DNA of 64,000 bases from Streptomyces sp. NBC_01429. GTDB taxonomy: Bacteria > Actinomycetota > Actinomycetes > Streptomycetales > Streptomycetaceae. The stretch spans positions 5,421,501 to 5,485,500 of the forward strand of contig NZ_CP109599.1 of NCBI RefSeq assembly GCF_036231945.1. The letters run 5' to 3'. The notes under the pieces were generated by a model. That model saw only the letters and a program-made list of their open reading frames with translations, had not been told where the DNA came from and did no database searches. The position numbers and the translations under genes are program-made. Within the stretch, counting starts at the first letter, position 1, and every line of letters begins with the position of its first letter. Positions 41,378-51,468 of this stretch are shown one piece after another.

Positions 41378-42262
41378 ATGATCAGCCGCCTTCTCGGCCG
41401 ACGGACGGCCGCTCATCCGAGAAACAACCCGCTTGCCGGACTCTCCGTGCCGTCCGGTGCCGGTCTGCTCACCTGCCGGGTCCTCGACCCGGTCAACGCA
41501 CCCATCGCGCAGGCCGAGTTCACGGTGAGCGACAGCAACGGCCGGAAGGTGGTGACCGGCGAGACCGATCCGTTCGGCACGCTGGTCGCGATGGTGCCCT
41601 TCGGGGAGTACCGGCTGGCCATCTCGGCCGAGAGCTTCACCCCGTACCGGGGCAACGCGTCGGTCGTCGACAGCGGCGAGCACACCGGGCTCGGCGACAT
41701 CACCCTCCAGGTGGCCCCCTCGCTCCCGCTGCCCACTCCGGGAGACTGGGAGATCGAGCCGGCCCATTCCCGGATCGGCTTCATCGCCCGCCACATCGGG
41801 CTCGCCCGGGTCCACGGCCGCTTCGACAACTTCGCCGGGGCGATCCGGATCGGCGAGACGATGGAGCAGTCGGCCATGCACGTCGTCATCGGCGCCGCGT
41901 CGATCGACACCAGTGTGCGGATGCGCGACGACCATCTGCGCTCCGCCGACTTCCTCGACGTGGACAACTTCCCGACGCTGGAGTTCTACAGCGACCGCTT
42001 CGTCCACCGGGGCGGCAACAACTGGGCGATCGCCGGCGCCCTCACGCTCCACGGCGTCACCCGTACGGTCACCCTCGACGCCCAGTACCTCGGCATAGGC
42101 AACGGCATGGAGGGCGAGACCCGCGCCGCCGTCCGCGCCACCACCGAACTGCACCGCGAGGACTACACCGTCAACTGGCAGTCCATGCTGGCCCGTGGCA
42201 TCGCCGTCGTCGGCTCCAGCATCAAGATCGAGATGGACATCCAGATCATCCCCAAGAGCTGA
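41378..42262 (+). CDS. YceI family lipid-binding protein with N-terminal Ig-like domain
   Basis: YceI proteins are lipocalin-like barrels that bind isoprenoid or amide lipids. The 294-residue product has a first domain (about 20-110, GLLTCRVLDPVNAPIAQAEFTVSDSNGRKVVTGETD...) resembling carboxypeptidase-regulatory/Ig-like repeats, then a YceI domain (about 118-294: WEIEPAHSRIGFIARHIGLARVHGRFD, LRSADFLDVDNFPTLEF, GALTLHGVTRTVTL). No signal peptide is seen, so it may be cytoplasmic, unlike the periplasmic proteobacterial members. ATG 41378 follows AGGGG; an in-frame ATG at 41288 would add a basic 30-residue extension. Confidence 0.88.
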   Translation: MISRLLGRRTAAHPRNNPLAGLSVPSGAGLLTCRVLDPVNAPIAQAEFTVSDSNGRKVVTGETDPFGTLVAMVPFGEYRLAISAESFTPYRGNASVVDSGEHTGLGDITLQVAPSLPLPTPGDWEIEPAHSRIGFIARHIGLARVHGRFDNFAGAIRIGETMEQSAMHVVIGAASIDTSVRMRDDHLRSADFLDVDNFPTLEFYSDRFVHRGGNNWAIAGALTLHGVTRTVTLDAQYLGIGNGMEGETRAAVRATTELHREDYTVNWQSMLARGIAVVGSSIKIEMDIQIIPKS

Positions 42263-42291
42263 CGGCCCCGGCCGGCTGGAAGAATGCGGCC

Positions 42292-42537
42292 GTGAGCGAT
42301 GTGAGACACGTACTGGTGCTGCCCGACCGCGACGCCGCGGAGGAGGTCGCGCGGTCCCTCGGCGAGCGGTTCGCGGTGACCGAGGAACCCCGGTTGGTAC
42401 GCGACGCCCTGGCCGGTGAGGACGACGCCGAGGACGCCCAGTGGCTGGTGGTCGTCGAGGACCCCGAGGCGCGGCTCGACGCCGCCGCGCTGGACGCCTT
42501 CGTGGCCGACTGGGAGGGCTGGCGGGAAGCGCCGTAG
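42292..42537 (+). CDS. Small conserved hypothetical protein (81 aa)
   Basis: The product VSDVRHVLVLPDRDAAEEVARSLGERFAVTEEPRLVRDALAGEDDAEDAQWLVVVEDPEARLDAAALDAFVADWEGWREAP is acidic, with a likely beta-alpha-beta arrangement (VLVLPDRDAAEEVARSL, WLVVVEDP). GTG 42292 follows tggaagaatgcggcc, a weak ribosome site, 30 bases after the YceI gene. It resembles small ferredoxin-like folds only in outline; no function is assigned. Confidence 0.65.
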   Translation: MSDVRHVLVLPDRDAAEEVARSLGERFAVTEEPRLVRDALAGEDDAEDAQWLVVVEDPEARLDAAALDAFVADWEGWREAP

Positions 42538-42603
42538 CCGGGGTCCCGCCGAGGGCACCGGCCGTCGGCGGAGTGTCGGTGGGCCGTGCGATGCTGGACC
42601 GCG

Positions 42604-43590
42604 ATGGCCACCAGAAAAGCTTCCACCGACGATCCGCTCGCCCCGCTCACCCTCGCCGTGGGCCAGGAGGACCTGCTGCTCGACCGCGCCGTGCAGCAGG
42701 TGGTGGCGGCGGCCCGCGCCTCCGACCCCGACACCGACGTGCGCGACCTCAGCTCCGACCAGCTCCAGCCCGGCACCCTTGCCGAGCTGACCAGCCCGTC
42801 GCTCTTCGCCGAGCGCAAGGTCGTCGTCGTACGGAACGCGCACGACCTCTCCGCCGACACGATCAAGGACGTCAAGGCGTACCTGGACGCGCCGGCCGAG
42901 GAGATCACCCTCGTCCTGCTGCACGCGGGAGGGGCCAAGGGCAAGGGCCTGCTGGACGCCGCCCGCAAGGCGGGCGCCCGCGAGGTGCCCTGCCCGAAGA
43001 CGACCAAGCCGGCGGAGCGGCTCACCTTCGTCCGCTCGGAGTTCCGCGCGGTGGGCCGCTCGGCCACGCCCGAGGCGTGCCAGGCGCTGGTCGACGCGAT
43101 CGGCAGCGATCTGCGGGAGCTGGCGAGCGCCGTCTCCCAGCTCGCCGCGGACGTCGAGGGCACCATCGACGAGGCGGTCGTCGGGCGCTACTACACGGGC
43201 CGCGCCGAGGCGTCCAGCTTCAATGTCGCCGACCGCGCCGTGGAGGGCCGGGCCGCCGAGGCCCTCGAAGCGCTCCGCTGGTCGCTGTCGACCGGTGTGG
43301 CTCCCGTACTGATCACCAGCGCCCTGGCCCAGGGCGTACGGGCCATCGGCAAGCTCTCCTCGGCGCGCGGCGGCCGGCCCGCCGATCTCGCCCGCGAGCT
43401 GGGCATGCCGCCGTGGAAGATCGACCGGGTGCGCCAGCAGATGCGCGGCTGGACCCCGGACGGGGTCGCGACGGCGCTGCGCGCAGTCGCCGAGGCCGAC
43501 GCGGGCGTCAAGGGCGGCGGCGATGACCCCGAGTACGCGCTGGAGAAGGCCGTCGTCGCGATCGCCCGCGCCGCCCGCGCGAACCGCTAG
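42604..43590 (+). CDS. holA: DNA polymerase III subunit delta
   Basis: This is the clamp-loader subunit that opens the sliding clamp. The 328-residue product begins MATRKASTDDPLAPLTLAVGQEDLLLDRAVQQVV, followed by SLFAERKVVVVRNAHDL, KPAERLTFVRSEFR, ALVDAIGSDLRELASAVSQLAADVEGTI and FNVADRAVEGRAAEALEALRWSL, the HolA layout. Its C-terminus is GMPPWKIDRVRQQMRGW. ATG 42604 is chosen because the conserved part begins there; the frame is open only six codons further. Next comes a terminator shared with the convergent rpsT. Confidence 0.93.
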   Translation: MATRKASTDDPLAPLTLAVGQEDLLLDRAVQQVVAAARASDPDTDVRDLSSDQLQPGTLAELTSPSLFAERKVVVVRNAHDLSADTIKDVKAYLDAPAEEITLVLLHAGGAKGKGLLDAARKAGAREVPCPKTTKPAERLTFVRSEFRAVGRSATPEACQALVDAIGSDLRELASAVSQLAADVEGTIDEAVVGRYYTGRAEASSFNVADRAVEGRAAEALEALRWSLSTGVAPVLITSALAQGVRAIGKLSSARGGRPADLARELGMPPWKIDRVRQQMRGWTPDGVATALRAVAEADAGVKGGGDDPEYALEKAVVAIARAARANR

Positions 43591-43691
43591 CCGTCAGCCG
43601 AGCGCGCCGGGCTCCCGGCCGGGGCCGACCCCGGCCCGCCGCACCCGGGAGCCGTACGCGCCACAGCCGCCCCCGACGCCCCGCAGCACGG

Positions 43692-43740
43692 CCGAAGGCC
43701 CCGGTGCCGTCCTTCCCAGGACGGTGACCGGGGCCTTCGG
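43692..43740. terminator. Bidirectional terminator between holA and rpsT
   Basis: CCGAAGGCCCCGGT (43692-43705) and ACCGGGGCCTTCGG (43727-43740) are exact complements enclosing a second stem CCGTCCT/AGGACGG with loop TCCC. Confidence 0.85.
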
Positions 43741-43868
43741 TGTGAAAGCTGGTGAACTCGCACCCGCGTGGCGAACGCAGTCGCGTGCGAGCTCGGGGGA
43801 TCGCGGCCGGGAGCGGTAGAGAGGGCCCGCTGAGTCCCTTCCGGCGATCAGATCAAGACAGAGTGGGC

Positions 43869-44135
43869 TCAGCCCTGGAGGGAGGCAACCTTGGAGGCCA
43901 GCGCCGACTTCTTGTTGGCGGCGGCGTTCTTGTGGATGACACCCTTCGAGACGGCCTTGTCGAGCTGGCGGGACGCCTCGCGAGTGGCCACGGAGGCCTT
44001 CTCGACGTCACCGGCGGCCGTGGCCTCGCGGGCCTTGCGGATCGCGGTCTTCAGCGACGACTTGACCGCCTTGTTGCGCAGGCGAGCCTTCTCGTTCGTC
44101 TTGTTCCGCTTGATCTGGGACTTGATGTTCGCCAC
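43869..44135 (-). CDS. rpsT: 30S ribosomal protein S20
   Basis: This small-subunit protein binds 16S rRNA early in assembly. The 88-residue product MANIKSQIKRNKTNEKARLRNKAVKSSLKTAIRKAREA... is all-helical and highly basic, as in the family. GTG 44135 begins this sequence, with GAGAAGG upstream; the longer open frame is upstream leader. The gene is divergent from lepA, a conserved actinobacterial arrangement. The 44136-44351 spacer must contain both promoters; none is clear. Confidence 0.96.
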   Translation of the reverse strand: MANIKSQIKRNKTNEKARLRNKAVKSSLKTAIRKAREATAAGDVEKASVATREASRQLDKAVSKGVIHKNAAANKKSALASKVASLQG

Positions 44136-44351
44136 GTTAAGAGCCTTCTCAGGTTCGGTGATTCCGTAAAACGCTGTCTGAAGCAGGCCCCGCGCCCAAG
44201 ACGGCACGAGACACAGCTGTCCACGGTACCAGCGACCCTCCGACCGGCCCAAACCGGGCGCAGTCCCGCACCCGTGGGACCATGGAACCTACGTATCGAT
44301 CCGAGTCCACCCGAGACGAGACGCCGCGCGTCTCAAGAATCAGGACCCTGC

Positions 44352-46220
44352 GTGCCCGCGACCCCCAGCCACGTGCCCGAGCCCAGCCGCACGGACCCGG
44401 CGCTGCTCCGTAACTTCTGCATCATCGCGCACATCGACCACGGCAAGTCGACGCTCGCCGACCGGATGCTCCAGCTGACCGGTGTGGTCGATCAGCGGCA
44501 GATGCGCGCCCAGTATCTCGACCGCATGGACATCGAGCGCGAGCGCGGCATCACGATCAAGTCCCAGGCGGTCCGGTTGCCCTGGGCGCCGCTCACGGGC
44601 GAGGACCAGGGCAGGACCCATGTCCTCAACATGATCGACACGCCCGGCCACGTGGACTTCACCTACGAGGTGTCCCGTTCGCTGGCCGCCTGCGAAGGCA
44701 CGGTCCTGCTGGTCGACGCCGCCCAGGGCATCGAGGCGCAGACCCTCGCCAACCTGTATCTGGCGATGGAGAACGACCTGACCATCGTCCCGGTGCTCAA
44801 CAAGATCGACCTCCCGGCCGCCCAGCCCGAGAAGTTCTCCGAGGAGCTGGCGAACCTCATCGGCTGCCAGCCGGAGGACGTCCTCAAGGTCTCAGCGAAG
44901 ACCGGTGTCGGCGTGGACGCGCTGCTCGACCGCGTGGTGCGGGACGTGCCGGCGCCGGTCGGCGTCAAGGACGCCCCCGCCCGCGCGATGATCTTCGACT
45001 CCGTCTACGACTCGTACCGGGGTGTCGTCACCTACGTCCGTGTGATCGACGGCCAGCTCAACAAGCGCGAGCGCATCCGGATGATGTCCACCGGCGCCAC
45101 CCACGAGCTGCTGGAGATCGGTGTCTCGTCCCCGGAGATGACCCCGGCCGACGGCATCGGCGTCGGCGAGGTGGGCTACATCATCACCGGCGTGAAGGAC
45201 GTCCGTCAGTCGAAGGTCGGTGACACGATCACCACCCTCAACAAGGGCGCGACCGAGGCGCTCGGCGGCTACAAGGACCCCAAGCCGATGGTGTTCTCCG
45301 GCCTCTACCCGCTGGACGGCTCGGACTACCCCGAGCTGCGCGACGCCCTCGACAAGCTCCAGCTCAACGACGCGGCGCTGGTCTACGAGCCGGAGACCTC
45401 CGCCGCCCTCGGCTTCGGCTTCCGCGTCGGCTTCCTCGGCCTGCTGCACCTCGACGTGATCCGGGAGCGGCTGGAGCGCGAGTTCGGGCTCGAACTGATC
45501 GCCACCGCCCCCAACGTGGTCTACCGCGTCCTGATGGAGGACGGCAGCGAGCACACCGTCACCAACCCGAGCGAGTTCCCCGAGGGCAAGATCGACTCGG
45601 TGCACGAGCCGGTCGTACGGGCCACGATCCTGGCGCCGAGCGAGTTCATCGGCTCGATCATGGAGCTGTGCCAGGCCCGCCGCGGCACCCTGCTCGGGAT
45701 GGACTACCTCTCCGAGGACCGCGTGGAGATCCGCTACACGCTGCCGCTCGCCGAGATCGTCTTCGACTTCTTCGACCAGCTGAAGTCCAAGACCCGGGGC
45801 TACGCCTCGCTCGACTACGAGCCCACCGGCGAGCAGACCGCCAACCTCGTCAAGGTCGACATCCTGCTGCACGGCGACAAGGTCGACGCCTTCTCCGCGA
45901 TCACCCACCGGGACCAGGCGTACGCCTACGGGGTGCGGCTCGTCGCCACGCTGCGCGGGCTGATCCCGCGCCAGGCGTTCGAGGTGCCCATCCAGGCCGC
46001 CATCGGCTCCCGGGTCATCGCCCGCGAGACGATCCGCGCCATCCGCAAGGACGTCCTCGCCAAGTGCTACGGCGGTGACATCTCCCGGAAGCGGAAGCTG
46101 CTGGAGAAGCAGAAGGAGGGCAAGAAGCGCATGAAGATGGTCGGCAGCGTGGAGGTCCCCCAGGAGGCGTTCATCGCCGTGCTCTCCAGCGACGAGTCCG
46201 GCGGCAAGGCGAAGAAGTAG
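44352..46220 (+). CDS. lepA: Elongation factor 4 (LepA)
   Basis: This ribosome-bound GTPase acts in initiation or back-translocation, especially under stress. The 622-residue product has the G domain (NFCIIAHIDHGKSTLADRM near 20-38, DTPGHVDF, NKIDLP), domain II, and the EF-G-like domains. The LepA-specific C-terminus (SVEVPQEAFIAVLSSDE) replaces EF-G domain IV. GTG 44352 (VPATPSHVPEPSRTDP) matches the usual actinobacterial start; the open frame continues 200 codons upstream across the antisense of rpsT and is not coding. Confidence 0.97.
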   Translation: MPATPSHVPEPSRTDPALLRNFCIIAHIDHGKSTLADRMLQLTGVVDQRQMRAQYLDRMDIERERGITIKSQAVRLPWAPLTGEDQGRTHVLNMIDTPGHVDFTYEVSRSLAACEGTVLLVDAAQGIEAQTLANLYLAMENDLTIVPVLNKIDLPAAQPEKFSEELANLIGCQPEDVLKVSAKTGVGVDALLDRVVRDVPAPVGVKDAPARAMIFDSVYDSYRGVVTYVRVIDGQLNKRERIRMMSTGATHELLEIGVSSPEMTPADGIGVGEVGYIITGVKDVRQSKVGDTITTLNKGATEALGGYKDPKPMVFSGLYPLDGSDYPELRDALDKLQLNDAALVYEPETSAALGFGFRVGFLGLLHLDVIRERLEREFGLELIATAPNVVYRVLMEDGSEHTVTNPSEFPEGKIDSVHEPVVRATILAPSEFIGSIMELCQARRGTLLGMDYLSEDRVEIRYTLPLAEIVFDFFDQLKSKTRGYASLDYEPTGEQTANLVKVDILLHGDKVDAFSAITHRDQAYAYGVRLVATLRGLIPRQAFEVPIQAAIGSRVIARETIRAIRKDVLAKCYGGDISRKRKLLEKQKEGKKRMKMVGSVEVPQEAFIAVLSSDESGGKAKK

Positions 46221-46255
46221 CCGGACGCGCGTCGCGGGTGACGGGAAGCGCGGCA

Positions 46256-46294
46256 CGCGACGGGCCCCACGCGGTGACGCGGGGGCCCGTCGCG
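46256..46294 (+). terminator. Terminator after lepA
   Basis: CGCGACGGGCCCC (46256-46268) and GGGGCCCGTCGCG (46282-46294) are exact 13-base complements with a 13-base loop. Confidence 0.75.
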
Positions 46295-46340
46295 GTACGG
46301 GCGCGAGGGGCCGCGCGCGAATCCGGCGTCACCCGGCCTC

Positions 46341-46369
46341 TTACGCACCGGCCGGGTGGCCTCTAGTCT
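46341..46369 (+). promoter_or_regulatory. Candidate promoter of the acyl-CoA synthetase gene
   Basis: TTACGC (46341-46346) and TAGTCT (46364-46369) are 17 bases apart. Transcription would start near 46376, just before the paired operator-like sites. Confidence 0.5.
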
Positions 46370-46383
46370 GATCGCGGAGCATA

Positions 46384-46413
46384 GTTACTCGCCAGTTAGT
46401 TACTCGCCAGTCA
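46384..46413. promoter_or_regulatory. Tandem operator-like palindromes (two 15-base repeats)
   Basis: GTTACTCGCCAGTTA and GTTACTCGCCAGTCA lie head to tail. Each is itself an imperfect palindrome, TTACT-N4-AGTNA, as bound by TetR-type repressors. Their position just downstream of the predicted start of transcription suits repression. Confidence 0.6.
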
Positions 46414-46454
46414 CACAATCCAGTCATGCAGCGCTGCCGGGCCCGGAGGATGTC

Positions 46455-48344
<1,890 letters not shown>

Positions 48345-48351
48345 GCGCCCG

Positions 48352-48399
48352 GCGCGGGCGGGGGAGCGTGACCGCGTGACGTCCCCCTCGCCCGCGCCC
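48352..48399. terminator. Terminator between the acyl-CoA synthetase and response-regulator genes
   Basis: GGCGCGGGCGGGGGA pairs with TCCCCCTCGCCCGCGCC with a small bulge. It lies between convergent genes. Confidence 0.6.
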
Positions 48400-48439
48400 C
48401 TGCCCGCTCCGAGCGCCCGCCCTCTCGGTGTCCCGCCCC

Positions 48440-49024
48440 TCAGCGCCCCCGTCCGCGCCGCAGTTCCCCCAGCGTGTCCTCTATCCGGGCCAACTGCGGT
48501 CCCAGCACGGCGAGATCGTTCGGCGCGGTGCTCCGCAGCGCGTCCTCGATCGACGACAGCCGCCCCGCGATGTCCCCCAGATGCTGCTGCTCACGCGTCA
48601 GCGCGCGCTCCAACTCGCGCTTCTTGCGGTGCAGATCGAGGAAGACGCTGACCTTGGCGCGCAGCATCCAGGGGTCGAACGGCTTGGTCAGGAAGTCCGC
48701 CGCGCCCGTCGCGTACCCCCGGAAGGCATAACCGCTGTCGGACTCCGGCCCGTTCAGGAAGATGATCGGGATGTCCTTGGACCGGTCGAGCCGCTTGATC
48801 CGGTAGGCGGTCTCGAAACCGTCCATGCCGGGCATGCGGACATCCAGCAGCACCACCGCGAACGGCTCCCGCAGCAGCGCCCGTACCGCCTCCTCGCCCG
48901 AACGGGCCCGCACGAGCGGCTCGTCCAGCGAGGCCAGCACCGCTTCGAGCGCGACGAGGTTGTCCTCCATGTCATCGACGAGCAGGATGCTCGCGCGCTC
49001 CGTGGTGACTGTTGTCCTGCTCAT
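48440..49024 (-). CDS. Response regulator receiver protein with C-terminal coiled coil, no DNA-binding domain
   Basis: The 194-residue product has a receiver domain (about 12-130: ILLVDDMEDN with the acidic pair, LLDVRMPGMDG with the phospho-acceptor Asp, FLTKPFDP with the Lys). The switch Thr/Ser after PIIFL is Asn (PIIFLNG), so signalling after phosphorylation may differ. The rest (130-194) is a helix rich in charged heptads (LDLHRKKRELERALTREQQHL). No output domain is present. ATG 49024 (MSRTTVTTERASILLVDD) is the likely start. It is divergent from a SpoIIE-type phosphatase gene, a likely functional partner. Confidence 0.85.
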   Translation of the reverse strand: MSRTTVTTERASILLVDDMEDNLVALEAVLASLDEPLVRARSGEEAVRALLREPFAVVLLDVRMPGMDGFETAYRIKRLDRSKDIPIIFLNGPESDSGYAFRGYATGAADFLTKPFDPWMLRAKVSVFLDLHRKKRELERALTREQQHLGDIAGRLSSIEDALRSTAPNDLAVLGPQLARIEDTLGELRRGRGR

Positions 49025-49212
49025 TCCGTACTCCTTGTCCGGCCCCTGTGTTTCGGCCAGGCAGGCAAGAATGCTCTGTTCGGAGCGGTTCCGCACGCCG
49101 TTCGGCTGGTTTGGGCGCGTGTTGTGGCGCGAACGTTGTCCCTGATCCCGCGGTTCGTCCCGATGTCAATGCTTGGGACAAATCTGACCCGACTTCCCCG
49201 ACTCCGCGGATG

Positions 49213-49224
49213 GGAACGCGTTCC
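49213..49224. promoter_or_regulatory. Perfect palindrome in the divergent regulator/phosphatase promoter region
   Basis: GGAACGCGTTCC is a perfect 12-base palindrome 59 bases before the phosphatase start. On the minus strand TTGACA (49164-49169) is a possible -35 for the response regulator. Binding protein unknown. Confidence 0.4.
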
Positions 49225-49283
49225 TTCTGTCACGCTGTCGGGATCGTAAGCGGCACAACGCCAGAACCGGATCAGGAGCCGCA

Positions 49284-51308
49284 GTGGGGCCCATTCCGAT
49301 TCCGCGCGAGACCCTTCACCTTCCGGCGCCCCAGGTGCCGTTACGCGGGGGCGCGCGGTCCACCTCTCACACCAGTCTGCCCGGCAACCCGCTCGCCCCG
49401 TCCGCCGCCCGCCGCTTCGCGCGCGCGGCGCTCGCCGACTGGACCAGCCTCGGGCTGCTCGCCACCTGCACCTTCTGCCACGGGGACGAGAGCTGCTCGC
49501 CCGGCCGGCACAGCACCGATCTGCTCGCTGACGACGCGGTGCTGATCGTCGACGAACTCGTCACCAACGCGGTCGTGCACGCCGGGACCACCGTCGAGTT
49601 GCTCTGCCGCCTGGAGGCACCGGCCGAGAGCGCCTCCGGGGAGGGCGAGGAGCCTGCCGCGCTCGTCCTGGAAGTCTCCGACCACCATCCCGCCCGTGCC
49701 GTGCGCGGCGACGACGACGAGGACGACGACGTCCGCGAACGGATGCCGTCCGGCATCCCCGAGTACGGCAGGGGACTGCAACTCGTCGCCGCCCTCGCGG
49801 AACGCTGGGGCATCACCTACCGCTCGGGCCTCAAGACCGTCTGGGCCAGGCTGCCGCTCGAAGGCCGCGACGCGGGACCCGGCCAGCCGGCCGAGCCCGC
49901 GCTGCGCCGGGGACTGCGCGCCGCCGAGATCCTCGCGCCCGCCACCCGGCGCCCGGTACGCGACGCCCCGGAATGGGCGGGCCGGGGCGCCCTCTCCTTC
50001 CTCGCCGAGGCGTCCGAACTGCTCGCGGGACAGCTCGACGAGGAACTCGTCGCTGCGCTCTCCACCCAGCTCCTCGTGCCCAGGCTCGCGGAGTGGTGCG
50101 CGGTCTGGCTCGACGGGGAGAACGGCCACTCCGGCGCCCCGCCCCGGCTCGCCCGCGTCTGGCACGCCGACGAGTCCCGGATCGAGCCCCTGCGCGCCGC
50201 CCTGGAGAAGGAACCGCTGCGGCTGCCGGATCCGCCCAGGGGCGAGCCGGTGCAGGTGCCCTGGCCCGACTGCGGCCCCGAAGGCCGCCCCGGGGACGGC
50301 GCCGCCCTCGCCTGCCGGCTGGTCGCCAACGGACGCGCCCTCGGCACGTTGCTGCTCGGCAGGCCGGGCCAGACCACCGTCCCCGACGAAGTCGCCGCGC
50401 TCGTCGAGGACTTCGCGCGCCGCGTCGCCCTCGCGATCGGCGCGGCCCGCCGCTACACGCGCCAGGTCACCATCAGCCGCGTCCTGCAACGCGGACTGCT
50501 GCCCAGCCAGGTGGCGAGGATCCCCGGAGTCGCCAGCTCCCTGGTGTACGAGCCGAGCGACGACGGCCTCGCGGGCGGCGACTTCTACGACGTCTTCCCG
50601 TGCCCGCCGGGCGACCGCTGGTGCTTCATGCTCGGCGACGTCCAGGGCAGCGGCCCCGAGGCCGCCGTCGTCACCGGCCTCGCCCGCCCCTGGCTGCGGC
50701 TGCTGGCCCGCGAGGGCTACCGCGTCGGCGCCGTGCTCGACCGCCTCAACCGGCTGCTCCTCGACGACGCGACGGAGGCGGCGGAATCGGCGTCCCTGAT
50801 GGCCGCCGCGGGCGGTGTGAGCGCCGTGGGGGCGGGCCCCGGCGCCGGACAGCCGACCGCGCCCGGCGGCCCCGCCGAGGGCGGCCAGGCCCGTTTCCTC
50901 TCGCTGCTGTACGGCGAGCTGATGCCCCTGCCGGGCGAGGGCGGCGGCATCCGCTGCACCCTCGCCAGCGCCGGCCATCCGCTGCCGCTGCTGCTGAGGC
51001 CCGACGGCACCGTACGGGCGGCGGCCGAGCCCCAACTGCTCCTCGGGGTGGTCGACAAGGTCGCGTACGAGAGCAGCACCTTCGACCTGGAGCCCGGCGA
51101 CACCCTGCTCTGCGTCACCGACGGTGTCACCGAGCGCCGCTCCGGCCGCCGGATGCTGGACGACGGCGACGGGCTCGCGCGGGCCCTGGCGGAGTGCGTG
51201 GGGATGACGGCACAGGGCGTGGCGGAGCGGATACGGCGTGCGGTGCACGAGTTCGCCGAGACGCCGCCGGGGGACGATCTGGCGCTGCTGGTGCTCCAGG
51301 CGGAGTGA
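49284..51308 (+). CDS. ATP-binding SpoIIE family phosphatase (HATPase + GAF + PP2C)
   Basis: The 674-residue product combines an RsbW-like ATPase domain (about 40-190: VLIVDELVTNAVVHAG N-box, LEVSDHHP, YGRGLQLV), a GAF-like middle (about 225-385) and a SpoIIE/PP2C phosphatase (about 410-670: GGDFYDVFP, FMLGDVQGSGPEAA, LLCVTDGVTERRSG, GDDLALLVLQ with metal-binding aspartates). Such proteins dephosphorylate anti-sigma-factor antagonists and may act as anti-sigma kinases themselves. A Cys/His cluster, CTFCHGDESC near 60-70, is unusual and could bind metal. GTG 49284 has AGGAG seven bases upstream. No antagonist gene is adjacent; the response regulator is divergent. Confidence 0.87.
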   Translation: MGPIPIPRETLHLPAPQVPLRGGARSTSHTSLPGNPLAPSAARRFARAALADWTSLGLLATCTFCHGDESCSPGRHSTDLLADDAVLIVDELVTNAVVHAGTTVELLCRLEAPAESASGEGEEPAALVLEVSDHHPARAVRGDDDEDDDVRERMPSGIPEYGRGLQLVAALAERWGITYRSGLKTVWARLPLEGRDAGPGQPAEPALRRGLRAAEILAPATRRPVRDAPEWAGRGALSFLAEASELLAGQLDEELVAALSTQLLVPRLAEWCAVWLDGENGHSGAPPRLARVWHADESRIEPLRAALEKEPLRLPDPPRGEPVQVPWPDCGPEGRPGDGAALACRLVANGRALGTLLLGRPGQTTVPDEVAALVEDFARRVALAIGAARRYTRQVTISRVLQRGLLPSQVARIPGVASSLVYEPSDDGLAGGDFYDVFPCPPGDRWCFMLGDVQGSGPEAAVVTGLARPWLRLLAREGYRVGAVLDRLNRLLLDDATEAAESASLMAAAGGVSAVGAGPGAGQPTAPGGPAEGGQARFLSLLYGELMPLPGEGGGIRCTLASAGHPLPLLLRPDGTVRAAAEPQLLLGVVDKVAYESSTFDLEPGDTLLCVTDGVTERRSGRRMLDDGDGLARALAECVGMTAQGVAERIRRAVHEFAETPPGDDLALLVLQAE

Positions 51309-51333
51309 GGGCCCGGGGTTCCGGCGCGGGGTT

Positions 51334-51457
51334 CCCGTACGGGCCCGAGGTTTCCGTGCAGTCCCTGGGCTCCCGTACGGGCCCGGGGTTCCCGTACGGG
51401 CCCCGGGCTCCCGTACGTCTGTGCGCCCGGCGGCGCCGGACACCGCTCCCGTACGGG
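51334..51457. repeat. Cluster of CCCGTACGGG palindromes
   Basis: The palindrome occurs at 51334-51343, 51372-51381, 51391-51400 and 51448-51457, with a partial copy at 51410-51418. The first copies sit in a larger GC-rich unit close to GGGTTCCCGTACGGGCCC. The last copy touches the predicted -10 of hemW. Confidence 0.75.
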
Positions 51458-51462
51458 ACACT
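51457..51462 (+). promoter_or_regulatory. Leaderless-type -10 element of hemW
   Basis: GACACT ends six bases before ATG 51469. Confidence 0.4.
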
Positions 51463-51468
51463 GGGGAC

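Noticed and set aside
38843..42262. An 1139-codon plus-strand frame across comEC and the YceI gene
   Set aside because: Its first part is the out-of-frame shadow of comEC; only the last 294 codons are real (YceI).
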